A stretch of DNA of 64,000 bases from Hylemonella gracilis str. Niagara R (lineage in GTDB: Bacteria > Pseudomonadota > Gammaproteobacteria > Burkholderiales > Burkholderiaceae_C). The stretch covers positions 1,281,062 through 1,345,061 of the forward strand of contig NZ_JEMG01000001.1 in assembly GCF_000600295.1 (NCBI RefSeq). Direction: 5' to 3'. Below the pieces are notes generated by a model. It was not told the origin of the DNA. It saw only the letters and a program-made list of their open reading frames with translations, and ran no database searches. The position numbers and the translations under genes were made by a program. Below, piece by piece: positions 8,906 to 17,986 of the stretch (within the stretch, counting starts at the first letter, position 1; every line of letters begins with the position of its first letter).

Positions 8906-9969
8906 TCGGCAAGAGCGGCAGCGGGCGCCGGAGCAGTCAGCAGGTCGGCGGTCAAGAGGGGGCGCGTGACGCGCTGGCGCAGCACGCGCTCGAAGTGGGT
9001 GGGGTCGTGGGGTTTCAGCAGGCTGGCCTCACGGGGAAGGTAGAAGTCCCACAGGCGGGAGATCCAGAAACGCAAGGCACCCGCGCGCAGCAGCGCGGGC
9101 AACAGCGCGCGCTCGGCAGCGCTCAGCGGGCGCACAGCCGCGTAGGCTCGCAGCAAGGCCAGGCTGCGGGGCAGGTCGCTGGCGCCCGTGGCCAGGTCGA
9201 TGCACCAGTCATTGAGGCAGACTGCCAGGTCGAAGAGCAGGGTGTCCACGCCCGCGAAATAGAAATCAAAGAAGCCCGTGAGTTCAGGCGCCTCGCGCGG
9301 ACCGTCGAACATCACGTTGTCGCGGAACAGGTCGGCGTGGATGGGGCCGCGCGGCAAGGCAGCGTATTGCGAGGAGGCCGCGACATGGTTCTGGTAGGCC
9401 AGCTCGGCGAGGATGAGCGTGCGTTGCGCGGCATTCAGGTGCGGCAGCACCAGAGGCACCGTCTCGTTCCACCAGGGCAGGCCGCGCAGATTGGGTTGGC
9501 GGCGCCCGTAGTCGAGACCCGCCAGGTGCATGCGCGCCAGCATCGCGCCCACCGCCTCGCAGTGCGCCACGTCCGGGGCGAGTTCGCTGGCGCCGCGCAG
9601 GCGGTTCACCACGGCGGCGGGCTTGCCGCAGAGTTCGTGCAGGATGTCCTCGCTCTCGGGGGCGGCGCCAGGCGCGGCATCCGCCTTCGGCCGGGCCGCC
9701 GGGTCTGGCACAGGGATGCCGGCCCGCGCCAGGTGTTTCATCAGGTGCAGGTAGAAGGGCAATTGCGCGGCGCTCAGGCGCTCGAACAGGGTGAGCACGT
9801 AGTCACCCCGTCGGGTTTGGCCGTCGGGGCCAACCTGCTCCGTGGTCACGAAGTAGTTGGTGTTCTCAATGCCGCCCTGGATGCCGCGCAGTTCTTGCAA
9901 CTCGCCCAGGCCGAGTTGCTGCATCAATTCGCGGGCCTGGTCGGGCGTGACTTCGGTGAAAACGGCCAT
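8902..9969 (-). CDS. thrB: Homoserine kinase (APH-fold ThrB)
   Basis: Phosphorylates L-homoserine on the way to threonine; cytosolic. This 355-residue protein is of the aminoglycoside-phosphotransferase fold type found in beta- and gammaproteobacteria, not the GHMP type. Motifs seen are GGIENTNYFV near residue 30 (nucleotide loop), the catalytic HADLFRDNVMFDG near 220, and FFDFYFAG near 240 with the metal-binding Asp. An insert of about 20 residues rich in Ala and Pro occurs near residue 108. The ATG at 9969 begins the conserved MAVFTEV N-terminus. It is coupled to the downstream membrane-protein gene. Confidence 0.92.
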   Translation of the reverse strand: MAVFTEVTPDQARELMQQLGLGELQELRGIQGGIENTNYFVTTEQVGPDGQTRRGDYVLTLFERLSAAQLPFYLHLMKHLARAGIPVPDPAARPKADAAPGAAPESEDILHELCGKPAAVVNRLRGASELAPDVAHCEAVGAMLARMHLAGLDYGRRQPNLRGLPWWNETVPLVLPHLNAAQRTLILAELAYQNHVAASSQYAALPRGPIHADLFRDNVMFDGPREAPELTGFFDFYFAGVDTLLFDLAVCLNDWCIDLATGASDLPRSLALLRAYAAVRPLSAAERALLPALLRAGALRFWISRLWDFYLPREASLLKPHDPTHFERVLRQRVTRPLLTADLLTAPAPAAALAE

Positions 9970-10058
9970 GCTGGAACTTGGAAGAGGAGGGCGCGGGGCC
10001 GGGGTGAGGCGCGGCGTCGGGTGGGCGGTGAGGGGGATCGAGCGGTGTACGAGCGCGG

Positions 10059-10400
10059 TCAGTAGGAAAAGACCTTCCAACGCGCGCGGCCTTCGCCGCT
10101 GCCGTCACTGGTGGCGGGGCTGCGGTTGTTGCTCTCGGGCGTGACCTCGTAGGCCGGGGCTGTGCCCTTGCCAACCTTGGGACTGACGGTGATGTTGCGT
10201 GTTTCGCCGCCCACGCGCAGTTCCTCGATGCGCGAACCCTTGTCCTCGTGCTGGATCTGCTCGACGCGCTGGTCGGTGCCGCGTTCAGCGGACGGGGCGG
10301 TTGACGCCTTGCCCGCAACTTCCGGCGCGGGCGCCGTCTGCGCCTGCGCGCAGGCCAAGCCCAGGGTCAGCAAGGGGAGTAGAAGGTGGCGGGCGAACAT
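10059..10400 (-). CDS. DUF2782 family periplasmic protein
   Basis: A 113-residue protein with a cleavable signal peptide (MFARHLLLPLLTLGLACAQA) followed by a low-complexity stretch and the short conserved DUF2782 core (RIEELRVGGETRNITVSPKVG). The family is of unknown function and commonly sits beside polA, as here, where the two are divergent across 83 bp. It is the first gene of the thrB-containing operon. Confidence 0.82.
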   Translation of the reverse strand: MFARHLLLPLLTLGLACAQAQTAPAPEVAGKASTAPSAERGTDQRVEQIQHEDKGSRIEELRVGGETRNITVSPKVGKGTAPAYEVTPESNNRSPATSDGSGEGRARWKVFSY

Positions 10401-10483
10401 GAAGCAATTGTAGAGTGCGGCCGCGGGGGCGGCGCCCGCGAGCGCCTGGGCTTCTTCCTTCGGCGCAGGCACAATCCTCGCCC

Positions 10484-13258
10484 ATGAGCGACAAGAAAAC
10501 CCTGCTGCTGGTGGACGGCTCCAGCTACCTCTACCGCGCCTTCCACGCCATGCCGGATTTGCGCGCCGTGCCGGGCGATCCGGCCAGTCCGCCCACGGGG
10601 GCCATCCGCGGCATGATCAATATGCTGCAGAGCCTGCGCAAAGAAGTCACCGCCGACTACGCGGCCTGCGTGTTCGATGCCAAGGGCCCCACCTTCCGCG
10701 ACGCGATCTACCCCGAGTACAAGGCCCAGCGCGCGCCCATGCCCGATGATCTGCGCGCGCAGATCGAACCGATCCACGAAGTCGTGCGCTTGATGGGTTG
10801 GACCGTTCTGGACGTGCCCGGCGTGGAGGCCGACGACGTGATCGGCACCCTGGCCGTGACCGCCGCCGCCCAGGGCGTGGAGGTGTTCATCAGCAGCGGT
10901 GACAAGGACCTGAGCCAACTCGTCAACGAGCACATCGTCATCGTCGACACCATGAACGGCAAGCGGCGTGACGTGGCGGGCGTGACGGCGGAATTTGGCG
11001 TGCCGCCCGCCTTGATGGTGGATTACCAGACCCTGGTGGGCGATGCGGTGGACAACGTGCCGGGCGTGGACAAGGTCGGACCGAAGACTGCTGCCAAGTG
11101 GCTGACGGAATACGGCTCGCTGGACGCCCTGGTGGCGCGCGCGGCCGAGGTCAAGGGTGCGGCGGGCGAGAACCTGCGCAAGGCGCTGGACTGGTTGCCC
11201 ACGGGCCGCCAACTGCTGACCATCAAGACGGATTGCGACCTGAACGGCTGGGTGCCGGGCCTGCCCGCGCTGGATGCGGTGCGCGTCGGCACGCCCGACA
11301 ATGATGCGCTCAAGACCTTCTACGAGCGCTATGGTTTCAAGGGCCTGGCCAAGGCCTTGGCGGACAAGGCCTCGGCAGCCAGAACCGCTGCCGAAGCGCC
11401 AGGCCTGTTCGACGAGCCCGCGCCGGTGACGCCATCGATCACGCAGGTGGTCTACGACACCATCCTCGATTGGGAGGCCTTCAACACCTGGCTGGCGCGC
11501 ATCGAGGCTGCGGAACTCGTGGCCCTGGACACCGAAACCACCTCGCTCGACGAGATGGTGGCCGAGATCGTGGGGATCAGCTTCAGTGTGACGCCCGGCG
11601 AGGCGGCCTACATCCCGCTGATGCACGACTACCCCGATGCGCCCGCGCAGTTGCCCCGCGACGAAGTGCTGGCGAAGCTCAAACCCTGGCTCGAAAACCC
11701 CGCGAAGAAGAAACTGGGCCAGCACGTCAAGTACGACCGCCACGTGTTCGCCAACCATGGCATCGAAGTGCAAGGGTATGTGCACGACACCATGTTGCAG
11801 AGTTACGTGCTGGAAGTGCACAAGCCGCACGGCTTGGCCAGCTTGGCCGAACGCCACCTGGGGCGCAAAGGCATCAACTACGAAAACCTGTGCGGCAAGG
11901 GCGCCAAGCAGATTCCATTCAGCCAGGTTGCCATCGACAAGGCGGCGGAGTACTCCTGCGAGGACAGCGACCAGACCCTGGACGTGCACCGCACGCTCTG
12001 GCCGCGTTTGGAAAAGGACGCCCAGGAGGGCGGCAAGCTCAAGAGCATCTACGAGCTGGAGATCGCCAGCAGCGAGACGCTCTACCGCATCGAGCGCAAC
12101 GGCGTGCTGATCGACGCGCCCACGCTGGCGCAGCAAAGCCACGAGCTGGGGCAACGCATCCTGCAACTAGAGCAGGAGGCCTATGAGCTGGCCGGCCAGC
12201 CCTTCAACCTGGGCAGTCCCAAGCAGATCGGGGAGATCTTCTTCGGCAAGCTGGGCCTGCCGGTCATCAAGAAGACCGCGACCGGCGCGCCCAGCACCGA
12301 CGAGGAGGTGCTGGAGAAGCTGGCCGACGACTATCCGCTGCCCGCCAAGATCCTGGAACACCGCGGCCTGTCCAAGCTCAAGGGCACCTACACCGATAAG
12401 CTGGCGCAGATGGCCTTGCCCGGCACGGGGCGGGTACACACGCACTACGCGCAAGCGGTGGCGGTGACAGGGCGGCTGTCCAGCAATGACCCCAATCTGC
12501 AGAACATCCCCATCCGCACGCCCGAAGGCCGCCGCGTGCGCGAGGCCTTCATCGCTTCGCCCGGCTGCCTCATCGCCAGCGCGGACTACTCGCAGATTGA
12601 GCTGCGCATCATGGCCCACCTCAGTGGCGACGCGGCCCTGCTGCTGGCCTTCCATGACGGCATGGATGTACACCGCGCCACCGCCTCGGAGGTGTTTGGT
12701 GTGCCCACCAGCGCCGTGACCAGCGAGCAGCGACGTTACGCCAAGACGATCAACTTCGGGCTGATCTACGGCATGAGCAGCTACGGCCTGGCCAAGAGCC
12801 TGGGCATCGACAACACCGCGGCCAAGAACTACATCGAGCGCTACTTCGACCGTTTCGCTGGCGTCAAGCGCTACATGGACGAGACCCGCGCCTCGGCCAA
12901 GGCCAAGGGCTATGTGGAGACCGTGTTCGGGCGCCGCCTCTACCTGCCCGAGATCAACTCACCCAACGGCCCGCGCCGCAGCGGCGCCGAGCGCGCCGCC
13001 ATCAACGCGCCCATGCAGGGAACGGCGGCCGACCTCATCAAGCTCAGCATGAACGCGGTGCAGCGCGTGCTTGACGCCGAGGGGCGCAAAACCAAGATGA
13101 TCATGCAGGTGCACGATGAACTGGTGTTTGAGGTGCCCGAGGACGAGGTGGATTGGCTCAAGCGTGAAATCCCGAAACTCATGGCCGGTGTCGCCCAACT
13201 CAAGGTGCCGCTGCTGGCCGAGGTCGGCGTCGGGGTGAACTGGGACAAGGCGCACTGA
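10484..13258 (+). CDS. polA: DNA polymerase I
   Basis: Fills gaps and removes RNA primers during replication and repair. The 924-residue protein is full length, close to the 928 of E. coli. The N-terminal 5'-3' exonuclease domain (about 1-300) starts LLLVDGSSYLYRAFHAM. The 3'-5' proofreading domain keeps its ExoI motif ALDTETTSLD near residue 346. In the polymerase domain motif A (SADYSQIELRI), motif B (RRYAKTINFGLIYG) and motif C (MQVHDELVFEV) are intact. The ATG at 10484 is chosen because conserved sequence starts there, although the frame is open upstream. Confidence 0.97.
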   Translation: MSDKKTLLLVDGSSYLYRAFHAMPDLRAVPGDPASPPTGAIRGMINMLQSLRKEVTADYAACVFDAKGPTFRDAIYPEYKAQRAPMPDDLRAQIEPIHEVVRLMGWTVLDVPGVEADDVIGTLAVTAAAQGVEVFISSGDKDLSQLVNEHIVIVDTMNGKRRDVAGVTAEFGVPPALMVDYQTLVGDAVDNVPGVDKVGPKTAAKWLTEYGSLDALVARAAEVKGAAGENLRKALDWLPTGRQLLTIKTDCDLNGWVPGLPALDAVRVGTPDNDALKTFYERYGFKGLAKALADKASAARTAAEAPGLFDEPAPVTPSITQVVYDTILDWEAFNTWLARIEAAELVALDTETTSLDEMVAEIVGISFSVTPGEAAYIPLMHDYPDAPAQLPRDEVLAKLKPWLENPAKKKLGQHVKYDRHVFANHGIEVQGYVHDTMLQSYVLEVHKPHGLASLAERHLGRKGINYENLCGKGAKQIPFSQVAIDKAAEYSCEDSDQTLDVHRTLWPRLEKDAQEGGKLKSIYELEIASSETLYRIERNGVLIDAPTLAQQSHELGQRILQLEQEAYELAGQPFNLGSPKQIGEIFFGKLGLPVIKKTATGAPSTDEEVLEKLADDYPLPAKILEHRGLSKLKGTYTDKLAQMALPGTGRVHTHYAQAVAVTGRLSSNDPNLQNIPIRTPEGRRVREAFIASPGCLIASADYSQIELRIMAHLSGDAALLLAFHDGMDVHRATASEVFGVPTSAVTSEQRRYAKTINFGLIYGMSSYGLAKSLGIDNTAAKNYIERYFDRFAGVKRYMDETRASAKAKGYVETVFGRRLYLPEINSPNGPRRSGAERAAINAPMQGTAADLIKLSMNAVQRVLDAEGRKTKMIMQVHDELVFEVPEDEVDWLKREIPKLMAGVAQLKVPLLAEVGVGVNWDKAH

Positions 13259-13344
13259 CGCACCGGGAGCGGATGCGCCTGAACTGACCCGGGGCGATGC
13301 ACGGGGACGGATGAGGAACCGAAGCAAAGAAAGAGGCTGAGACG

Positions 13345-14064
13345 ATGAGTGAACTGCTGTTTTACGAAAAACTCGTGGCTCTGAACCGCGAACGGCACAA
13401 GAAGCTGCGCTTGAAGGCCTTGGACGATGGTTTTGCGTTTTCCGCGGGCGTGAATTCCGTGCCGCTGGCAGGCATCGAATTCTTCGAGGCCAGTCGCGAC
13501 ATGACGGTGCTGTTCAAGAAGGGCGACGACGGCCGTTTCTTCCCCGTGGTGATGATGTCCCTGTCCAACAGCGGTCACGAGCTGGTGGACGTCCAGGGCA
13601 ATTGGCAGGGCAGTTACGTGCCCGCTTTCATCCGGCGTTACCCCTTTGCCCTGGCGGCGGACGGCACGGTCTGTGTCGACGAAAAAAGCCAGGCGCTCTC
13701 TGAAAGCGAGGGTGAATTGCTGTTCACGGAGAGTGGCCAGTCCGAGTCGCTTGAGAAAGTGCTGGCCTTCCTGCGTCAGTTCGACACCGAGATGCGACGC
13801 ACGCGTGACTTCTGCGACGCCCTGGCACAGAAAGGACTGCTGGCGCCCTTCGAGGTCGAAGTCCGGCCCCGGGATGGAGGGCGCCCTGTCAGGCTGCAAG
13901 GCCTGCACGCCGTCAACACGCAGAAGTTTTCCGAGCTGCGCGGCGACACGCTGGAGCTCTGGTTCACCAAGAGTTGGGTGGCCTGGATTTACGCCCACCT
14001 GCATTCCATCGGTGCCCTGGGCAAGCTCTCGTCCGACAAGGCACCACCGTCCCGTACGCACTGA
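13345..14064 (+). CDS. SapC family protein
   Basis: A 239-residue soluble protein resembling the SapC domain family (named after an S-layer related protein): the stretch ASRDMTVLFKKGDDGRFFPVV leads into PAFIRRYPFALA near residue 95, and the C-terminal part ends in FTKSWVAWIYAHLHSIG. AAAGAGGCTGAG precedes the ATG. No signal peptide is visible. Function within the family is poorly known. It lies alone between polA and a convergent LysR gene. Confidence 0.78.
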   Translation: MSELLFYEKLVALNRERHKKLRLKALDDGFAFSAGVNSVPLAGIEFFEASRDMTVLFKKGDDGRFFPVVMMSLSNSGHELVDVQGNWQGSYVPAFIRRYPFALAADGTVCVDEKSQALSESEGELLFTESGQSESLEKVLAFLRQFDTEMRRTRDFCDALAQKGLLAPFEVEVRPRDGGRPVRLQGLHAVNTQKFSELRGDTLELWFTKSWVAWIYAHLHSIGALGKLSSDKAPPSRTH

Positions 14065-14079
14065 GGTGCGCGCCGTCGC

Positions 14080-14988
14080 TCAGGCTTGCCGCGCTGATTT
14101 TTCTTCCCGCGGTTTGTGCGTCATGACCCAGTCGTACAGACCCTGCGCGGCGGGTGAGAGGCCACGATCGCGGCGCCGCACCAGGTAGATCTGGCGTGTC
14201 AGACCCGGCCAGCGCAGGGCACGGATCTCCAGCCCAGGGGATCGGAATTGGTAGAGCGTGAGCGTCGGGACGATGCTGACGCCGAGGCCGGAGCGCACCA
14301 TGCCCGCGACCGTGGCCAGTTGTTCGACTTCCAGCACCGCACGCAGCGGCTGCGGGTGTGTTGCTGCGTCCAGGTACTGGCGCACGCTGGACGTGCGGGA
14401 CAGGTGGATGAAGGGCCAAGCTGCCACATCACGCGGGCGTGGATTGCGCAACTGGGCCAGCGGATGGCCGGCTGGGCAGACGAGATGGAAGCCGTCGCCG
14501 CAGAACTTCTCGGCACGCAACTCCGGCGTTTCTGCGCGCGTGGCCGCGAGCGCGAAGTCAAAGCGCCCGCCGCGCACGAGTTCGATGCAGGGTTCGGACA
14601 GCACATCGGCCACTTCGATCTCGATACCCGGGTAGGCGGCATGAAAACCCGCCAGCACCTGCGGCAACCAGTCCGCGGCCAGGGAGGGCAGCAGCGCGAT
14701 CGAGACCCGCCCGCGTTCCCGCGCGGCCCGCTCGCGCATGCCGGAAACCAGGGCATCGAGTTCGGCAAGTACGCGGCGGGCAGCGTGCTCGAACTCCACG
14801 CCATCTTGGCTCAGCGCGACATGGCGCGTGCTGCGGTCGAAGAGGCGCACGCCCAGGGTCTCCTCCAGTTGCTGCACCAGGGCGCTGAAAGCCGGTTGTG
14901 AGAGATGGCAGGCCGCGGCGGCGCGCGTGAAGTTGCGTTCGGTGGCCAGGGCCATGAAGGCGCGCAGGTCGCGGGATGAGATATTCAT
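14080..14988 (-). CDS. LysR family transcriptional regulator
   Basis: A 302-residue regulator with the N-terminal winged HTH (residues 3-62, containing NFTRAAAACHLSQPAFSALVQQLEETLG) and a periplasmic-binding-like effector domain (about 90-295). It is divergent from the AtuA-like pair and Bug gene, the usual LysR target arrangement, so it probably controls them in response to a pathway metabolite. The ATG at 14988 is the conserved start. Short dyads in the shared upstream region overlap this start codon. Confidence 0.93.
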   Translation of the reverse strand: MNISSRDLRAFMALATERNFTRAAAACHLSQPAFSALVQQLEETLGVRLFDRSTRHVALSQDGVEFEHAARRVLAELDALVSGMRERAARERGRVSIALLPSLAADWLPQVLAGFHAAYPGIEIEVADVLSEPCIELVRGGRFDFALAATRAETPELRAEKFCGDGFHLVCPAGHPLAQLRNPRPRDVAAWPFIHLSRTSSVRQYLDAATHPQPLRAVLEVEQLATVAGMVRSGLGVSIVPTLTLYQFRSPGLEIRALRWPGLTRQIYLVRRRDRGLSPAAQGLYDWVMTHKPREEKSARQA

Positions 14989-15030
14989 CTGAATGGTGGA
15001 TGAATTGATTTGAATATTCGATTTCACGGA
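14980..15030. promoter_or_regulatory. Candidate LysR operator region
   Basis: In an otherwise GC-rich surrounding this AT-rich stretch holds attcatctgaat (14983-14994, an interrupted dyad covering the LysR start codon) and the perfect palindrome gaattatc-like gaatattc (15012-15019), with a further tgaatt between them. LysR-type proteins bind such T-N-A dyads. Assignment is inferred from position and symmetry. Confidence 0.4.
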
Positions 15031-15108
15031 TGACAGCGTAGCGCCTAGAGTCCTCCTCCGACAAGCACCCAGAGTTCCGCCCTTGCCGGGCAGTGGTGGC
15101 GAGGAGAC

Positions 15109-16455
15109 ATGAACCAACCCCTGTTGCGCATCGGCTGCGCCGCCGGCTTTTCCGGCGACCGCGTGGACGCGGCGGCCCCCGTCGTGGAGGCGCTGATCGC
15201 CAGCGGCGGCCCGTCCGTGCTGATCTTCGAGACCCTGGCCGAACGCACGCTCGCGCTGGCGCAACTGGCACGCCGCGGCAATCCGGACGGGGGTTACGAG
15301 CCTCTGCTCGACGAATTGCTGCGGCCCGTGCTGGCGCGCTGCCTGGGTGCCAACGTGCGCATCGTCAGCAACTTTGGCGCGGCCAACCCGGTCGGCGCCG
15401 CCCGGCGCATCCATGCCCTGGCGCATGAGCTGGGCCTGCCGCCGCCGCGCATCGCCGTGGTGGAGGGCGACGATCTGAGTCCGGCCAACCGCCGCTCACT
15501 GTGGGCGGATTCGGCCACCGGCCTGCAGGTGGTCTCGGCCAATGCCTACCTTGGCGCCGAGGCCATCGCCGACGCCTTGCTGGAGGGCGCGCAGATCGTG
15601 GTCTGTGGCCGTGTCGCGGACCCTTCGCTCACCGTCGGGCCTGCCCTGGCCCACTACGGCTGGCGGCGCGACGATTGGGATCGCCTGGCCCGCGCGACCA
15701 TGGCGGGCCATCTGCTGGAATGCGGCGCCCAGGTCAGCGGGGGGTATTACGCCGACCCCGGTTTCAAGGATGTGCCCGGTCTGGCGAATCTGGGTTACCC
15801 GATCGCCGAGATCGACGCCGAGGGCCATTGCACCCTCACCAAGCCGCCCGGCACGGGCGGGCGCATCGACGAACACACGGTCAAGGAACAACTGCTCTAC
15901 GAGGTGCACGACCCGCAGGCCTACCTGACGCCCGACGTGGTGGCCGACCTGAGCGAGGCCGAGGTCACGCAGCTTGCAACCGACCGTGTGCGGTTGACGG
16001 GCGTGCGCGGCCACCCCCGGCCTGCCACCTTGAAAGTCAATATCTGCCACGAGACCGGCTGGCTGGCCGAGGGCGAGATTTCCTACGCTGGCGCCCGGGC
16101 TGAGGCGCGCGCGCGGCTGGCCGCGCAGGTGCTGCGCGAGCGCCTGCAGGGCCTGGGGCCGTTGCGCGTGGACCTGATTGGCGTGAGCAGCATCTTCGGC
16201 GACGACGCCGGCCGCTGGCTGGACACGCAGGCCCCAGGCGACGCGCGGGACGTGCGCCTGCGGGTGGCCCTGCGCCATGCCGACAAGGGCAGCGCCGAGC
16301 GCCTGGCGCGCGAAGTCACGGCGCTCTACACCTGCGGTCCGGCTGGCGGGGGGGGCGTGCGCACGGCCTTGCGGCCTCGCCTGGGCACGGTGTCCTGCCT
16401 GGTGCCGCGCGAGAGCGTGCCGGCCTCACACCGCTTCATTGAGGAGGCCGCATGA
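15109..16455 (+). CDS. AtuA family (DUF1446) protein, main domain
   Basis: A 448-residue protein of the acyclic-terpene-utilization AtuA/DUF1446 family. It begins LRIGCAAGFSGDRVDAA and carries the family's GRVADPSLTVGPA and GTGGRIDEHTVKEQLLYEV segments (residues about 165-260). In terpene-degrading pseudomonads AtuA is part of the geranyl-CoA pathway, but its reaction is not established. The gene overlaps the next by 4 bp (ATGA), and the pair together covers what is often a single longer protein. None of the other atu genes is nearby, so the substrate is open. Confidence 0.85.
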   Translation: MNQPLLRIGCAAGFSGDRVDAAAPVVEALIASGGPSVLIFETLAERTLALAQLARRGNPDGGYEPLLDELLRPVLARCLGANVRIVSNFGAANPVGAARRIHALAHELGLPPPRIAVVEGDDLSPANRRSLWADSATGLQVVSANAYLGAEAIADALLEGAQIVVCGRVADPSLTVGPALAHYGWRRDDWDRLARATMAGHLLECGAQVSGGYYADPGFKDVPGLANLGYPIAEIDAEGHCTLTKPPGTGGRIDEHTVKEQLLYEVHDPQAYLTPDVVADLSEAEVTQLATDRVRLTGVRGHPRPATLKVNICHETGWLAEGEISYAGARAEARARLAAQVLRERLQGLGPLRVDLIGVSSIFGDDAGRWLDTQAPGDARDVRLRVALRHADKGSAERLAREVTALYTCGPAGGGGVRTALRPRLGTVSCLVPRESVPASHRFIEEAA

Positions 16456-16823
16456 GCGCGCCCACGATCCACGTGCCCTTGCACCGCCTGGCCCATGGCC
16501 GCACCGGCGACAAGGGCGACCGTTCCAACATCAGCGTGATCGCTTGGCACCCGGTGTTCTGGCCGCTGTTGGTCGAACAAGTCACGGAAGAAGTCGTGGC
16601 CCGCCAGTTCGCGCACCGTCGTCCGGCCTCGGTGCGGCGCCATCTGTTGCCGCGCCTGCAGGCGATGAACTTCGTGATCGACCAGGTGCTGGACGGCGGT
16701 GTCAACGATGCGCTCAACCTGGACAGCCATGGCAAGGCGCTGTCCTACCTGCTGTTGGATCTGGTGGTCGAGGTGCCGGTGGAACACGCCGCTCACCTGG
16801 TCGGTCCGGCAAGGGATGACTGA
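16452..16823 (+). CDS. AtuA-like C-terminal domain protein
   Basis: A 123-residue protein corresponding to the AtuA-like C-terminal (ferredoxin-fold) domain, with the conserved LAHGRTGDKGDRSNISVIAW near residue 12 and GVNDALNLDSHGK near 80. Its start overlaps the stop of the AtuA main-domain gene, so the two polypeptides are made together and probably form a complex. Whether it is enzymatic or structural is unknown. Confidence 0.82.
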   Translation: MSAPTIHVPLHRLAHGRTGDKGDRSNISVIAWHPVFWPLLVEQVTEEVVARQFAHRRPASVRRHLLPRLQAMNFVIDQVLDGGVNDALNLDSHGKALSYLLLDLVVEVPVEHAAHLVGPARDD

Positions 16824-16860
16824 TTGTGTTTTCTTTCACCACAACCCTGAGGAGACTTTG

Positions 16861-17841
16861 ATGAACATGTCCCGTTGGACCCGACAACTCGCCTTGGTGG
16901 CGGCTACCACGCTGCTGGGCCTTGGCCTGGGCCAAGCCCATGCGCAGAGCTACCCGAACAAACCCATCACCTTCGTGGTGCCCTTTGCCGCAGGCAGCGC
17001 GACCGACCTGTTGGCGCGCGCGCTGGGCAAATCCATCACCGAACAGACTGGCCAGGCGGTGGTGGTCGAGAACAAGGCCGGCGCCAGCGGCATGCCGGCG
17101 GCGTCTGGCGTGGCGCGCGCCACGGCCGATGGCTACACCGTGCTGATCACGACCAACACCACGCATGCGGCCAACGAGCACCTCTACAAGAAACTGCCCT
17201 ACGACCCCGTCAAGGACTTCGTGCCCCTGACCGGTCTGGGCAAGGGTGGGCAGGTGCTGGTGGTCAACGCCAATTCGCCCTACCAGAACCTGGGCGATCT
17301 GCTGGCCGCGGCGCGCCAATCGCCGGGCAAGCTGACCTTCGGCAGCGGCAGCTCCTCCAGCCGCGTGGCCGGGGAAATGCTCAAGCAGATGGCGGGCATC
17401 GACCTGCTGCACATCCCCTACAAGAGCAACCCGCTGGCCATCACCGATCTGCTGAGCGGCATGATCGACCTGATGATCACCGATGCCTCCACCGGCGTGC
17501 CCCAGGTCAAGGCCGGCAAGTTGCGCGCCCTGGGTTATTCGACGCCGACCCGCAGTGCCATGCTGCCTGACGTGCCCACCATCGCAGAGGCCGGCGTCAA
17601 GGGCTACGACATGGGCTATTGGTTCGCGGCCTATGCGCCCGCCGGCACGCCCGCGCCCGTGGTGTCCAAGCTCAACCAGTTGCTGGTGACCGCGGTCAAG
17701 AGCGCATCGACCCAAGCCTTCTTTGAGTCCAGCGGCAGTGTGGCCTGGACTACCACCCCCGCCGAACTCGCGCGCTTCCAGGCGGCAGAGACCGGCAAAT
17801 GGGGCAAGGTCATCAAGGCAGCGGGGATCACGGCCGAGTAA
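16861..17841 (+). CDS. Bug/TctC family periplasmic solute-binding protein
   Basis: A 326-residue secreted protein with a Sec signal peptide ending near AHAQ (residue 29), followed by YPNKPITFVVPFAAGSATD, the diagnostic Bug-family start of the mature protein. Bug proteins bind carboxylates or similar small molecules, sometimes for tripartite tricarboxylate transporters. No TctA or TctB membrane genes are adjacent, so the partner is elsewhere or the protein acts as a sensor. GAGGAG precedes the ATG at 16861. It probably belongs to the LysR-controlled AtuA-like operon and closes with a strong terminator. Confidence 0.9.
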   Translation: MNMSRWTRQLALVAATTLLGLGLGQAHAQSYPNKPITFVVPFAAGSATDLLARALGKSITEQTGQAVVVENKAGASGMPAASGVARATADGYTVLITTNTTHAANEHLYKKLPYDPVKDFVPLTGLGKGGQVLVVNANSPYQNLGDLLAAARQSPGKLTFGSGSSSSRVAGEMLKQMAGIDLLHIPYKSNPLAITDLLSGMIDLMITDASTGVPQVKAGKLRALGYSTPTRSAMLPDVPTIAEAGVKGYDMGYWFAAYAPAGTPAPVVSKLNQLLVTAVKSASTQAFFESSGSVAWTTTPAELARFQAAETGKWGKVIKAAGITAE

Positions 17842-17867
17842 GCCGGATGCATTGATCAGGACCAAGA

Positions 17868-17901
17868 AAAAGCCCGTCATCCGCGAGGATGGCGGGCTTT
17901 T
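17868..17901 (+). terminator. Intrinsic terminator after the Bug gene
   Basis: A 15-bp stem (aaaagcccgtcatcc against ggatggcgggctttt, one G-T wobble) with a 4-base gcga loop and a T-rich 3' end. It lies 26 bp beyond the Bug stop codon. Confidence 0.9.
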
Positions 17902-17986
17902 GATTTGTTGATGCACTCAAGTTTCAGCGCAAGGTGCCGATCTCCGATGACGAAACCTGATAACAGGCTCATACAGGGGGACGAAA

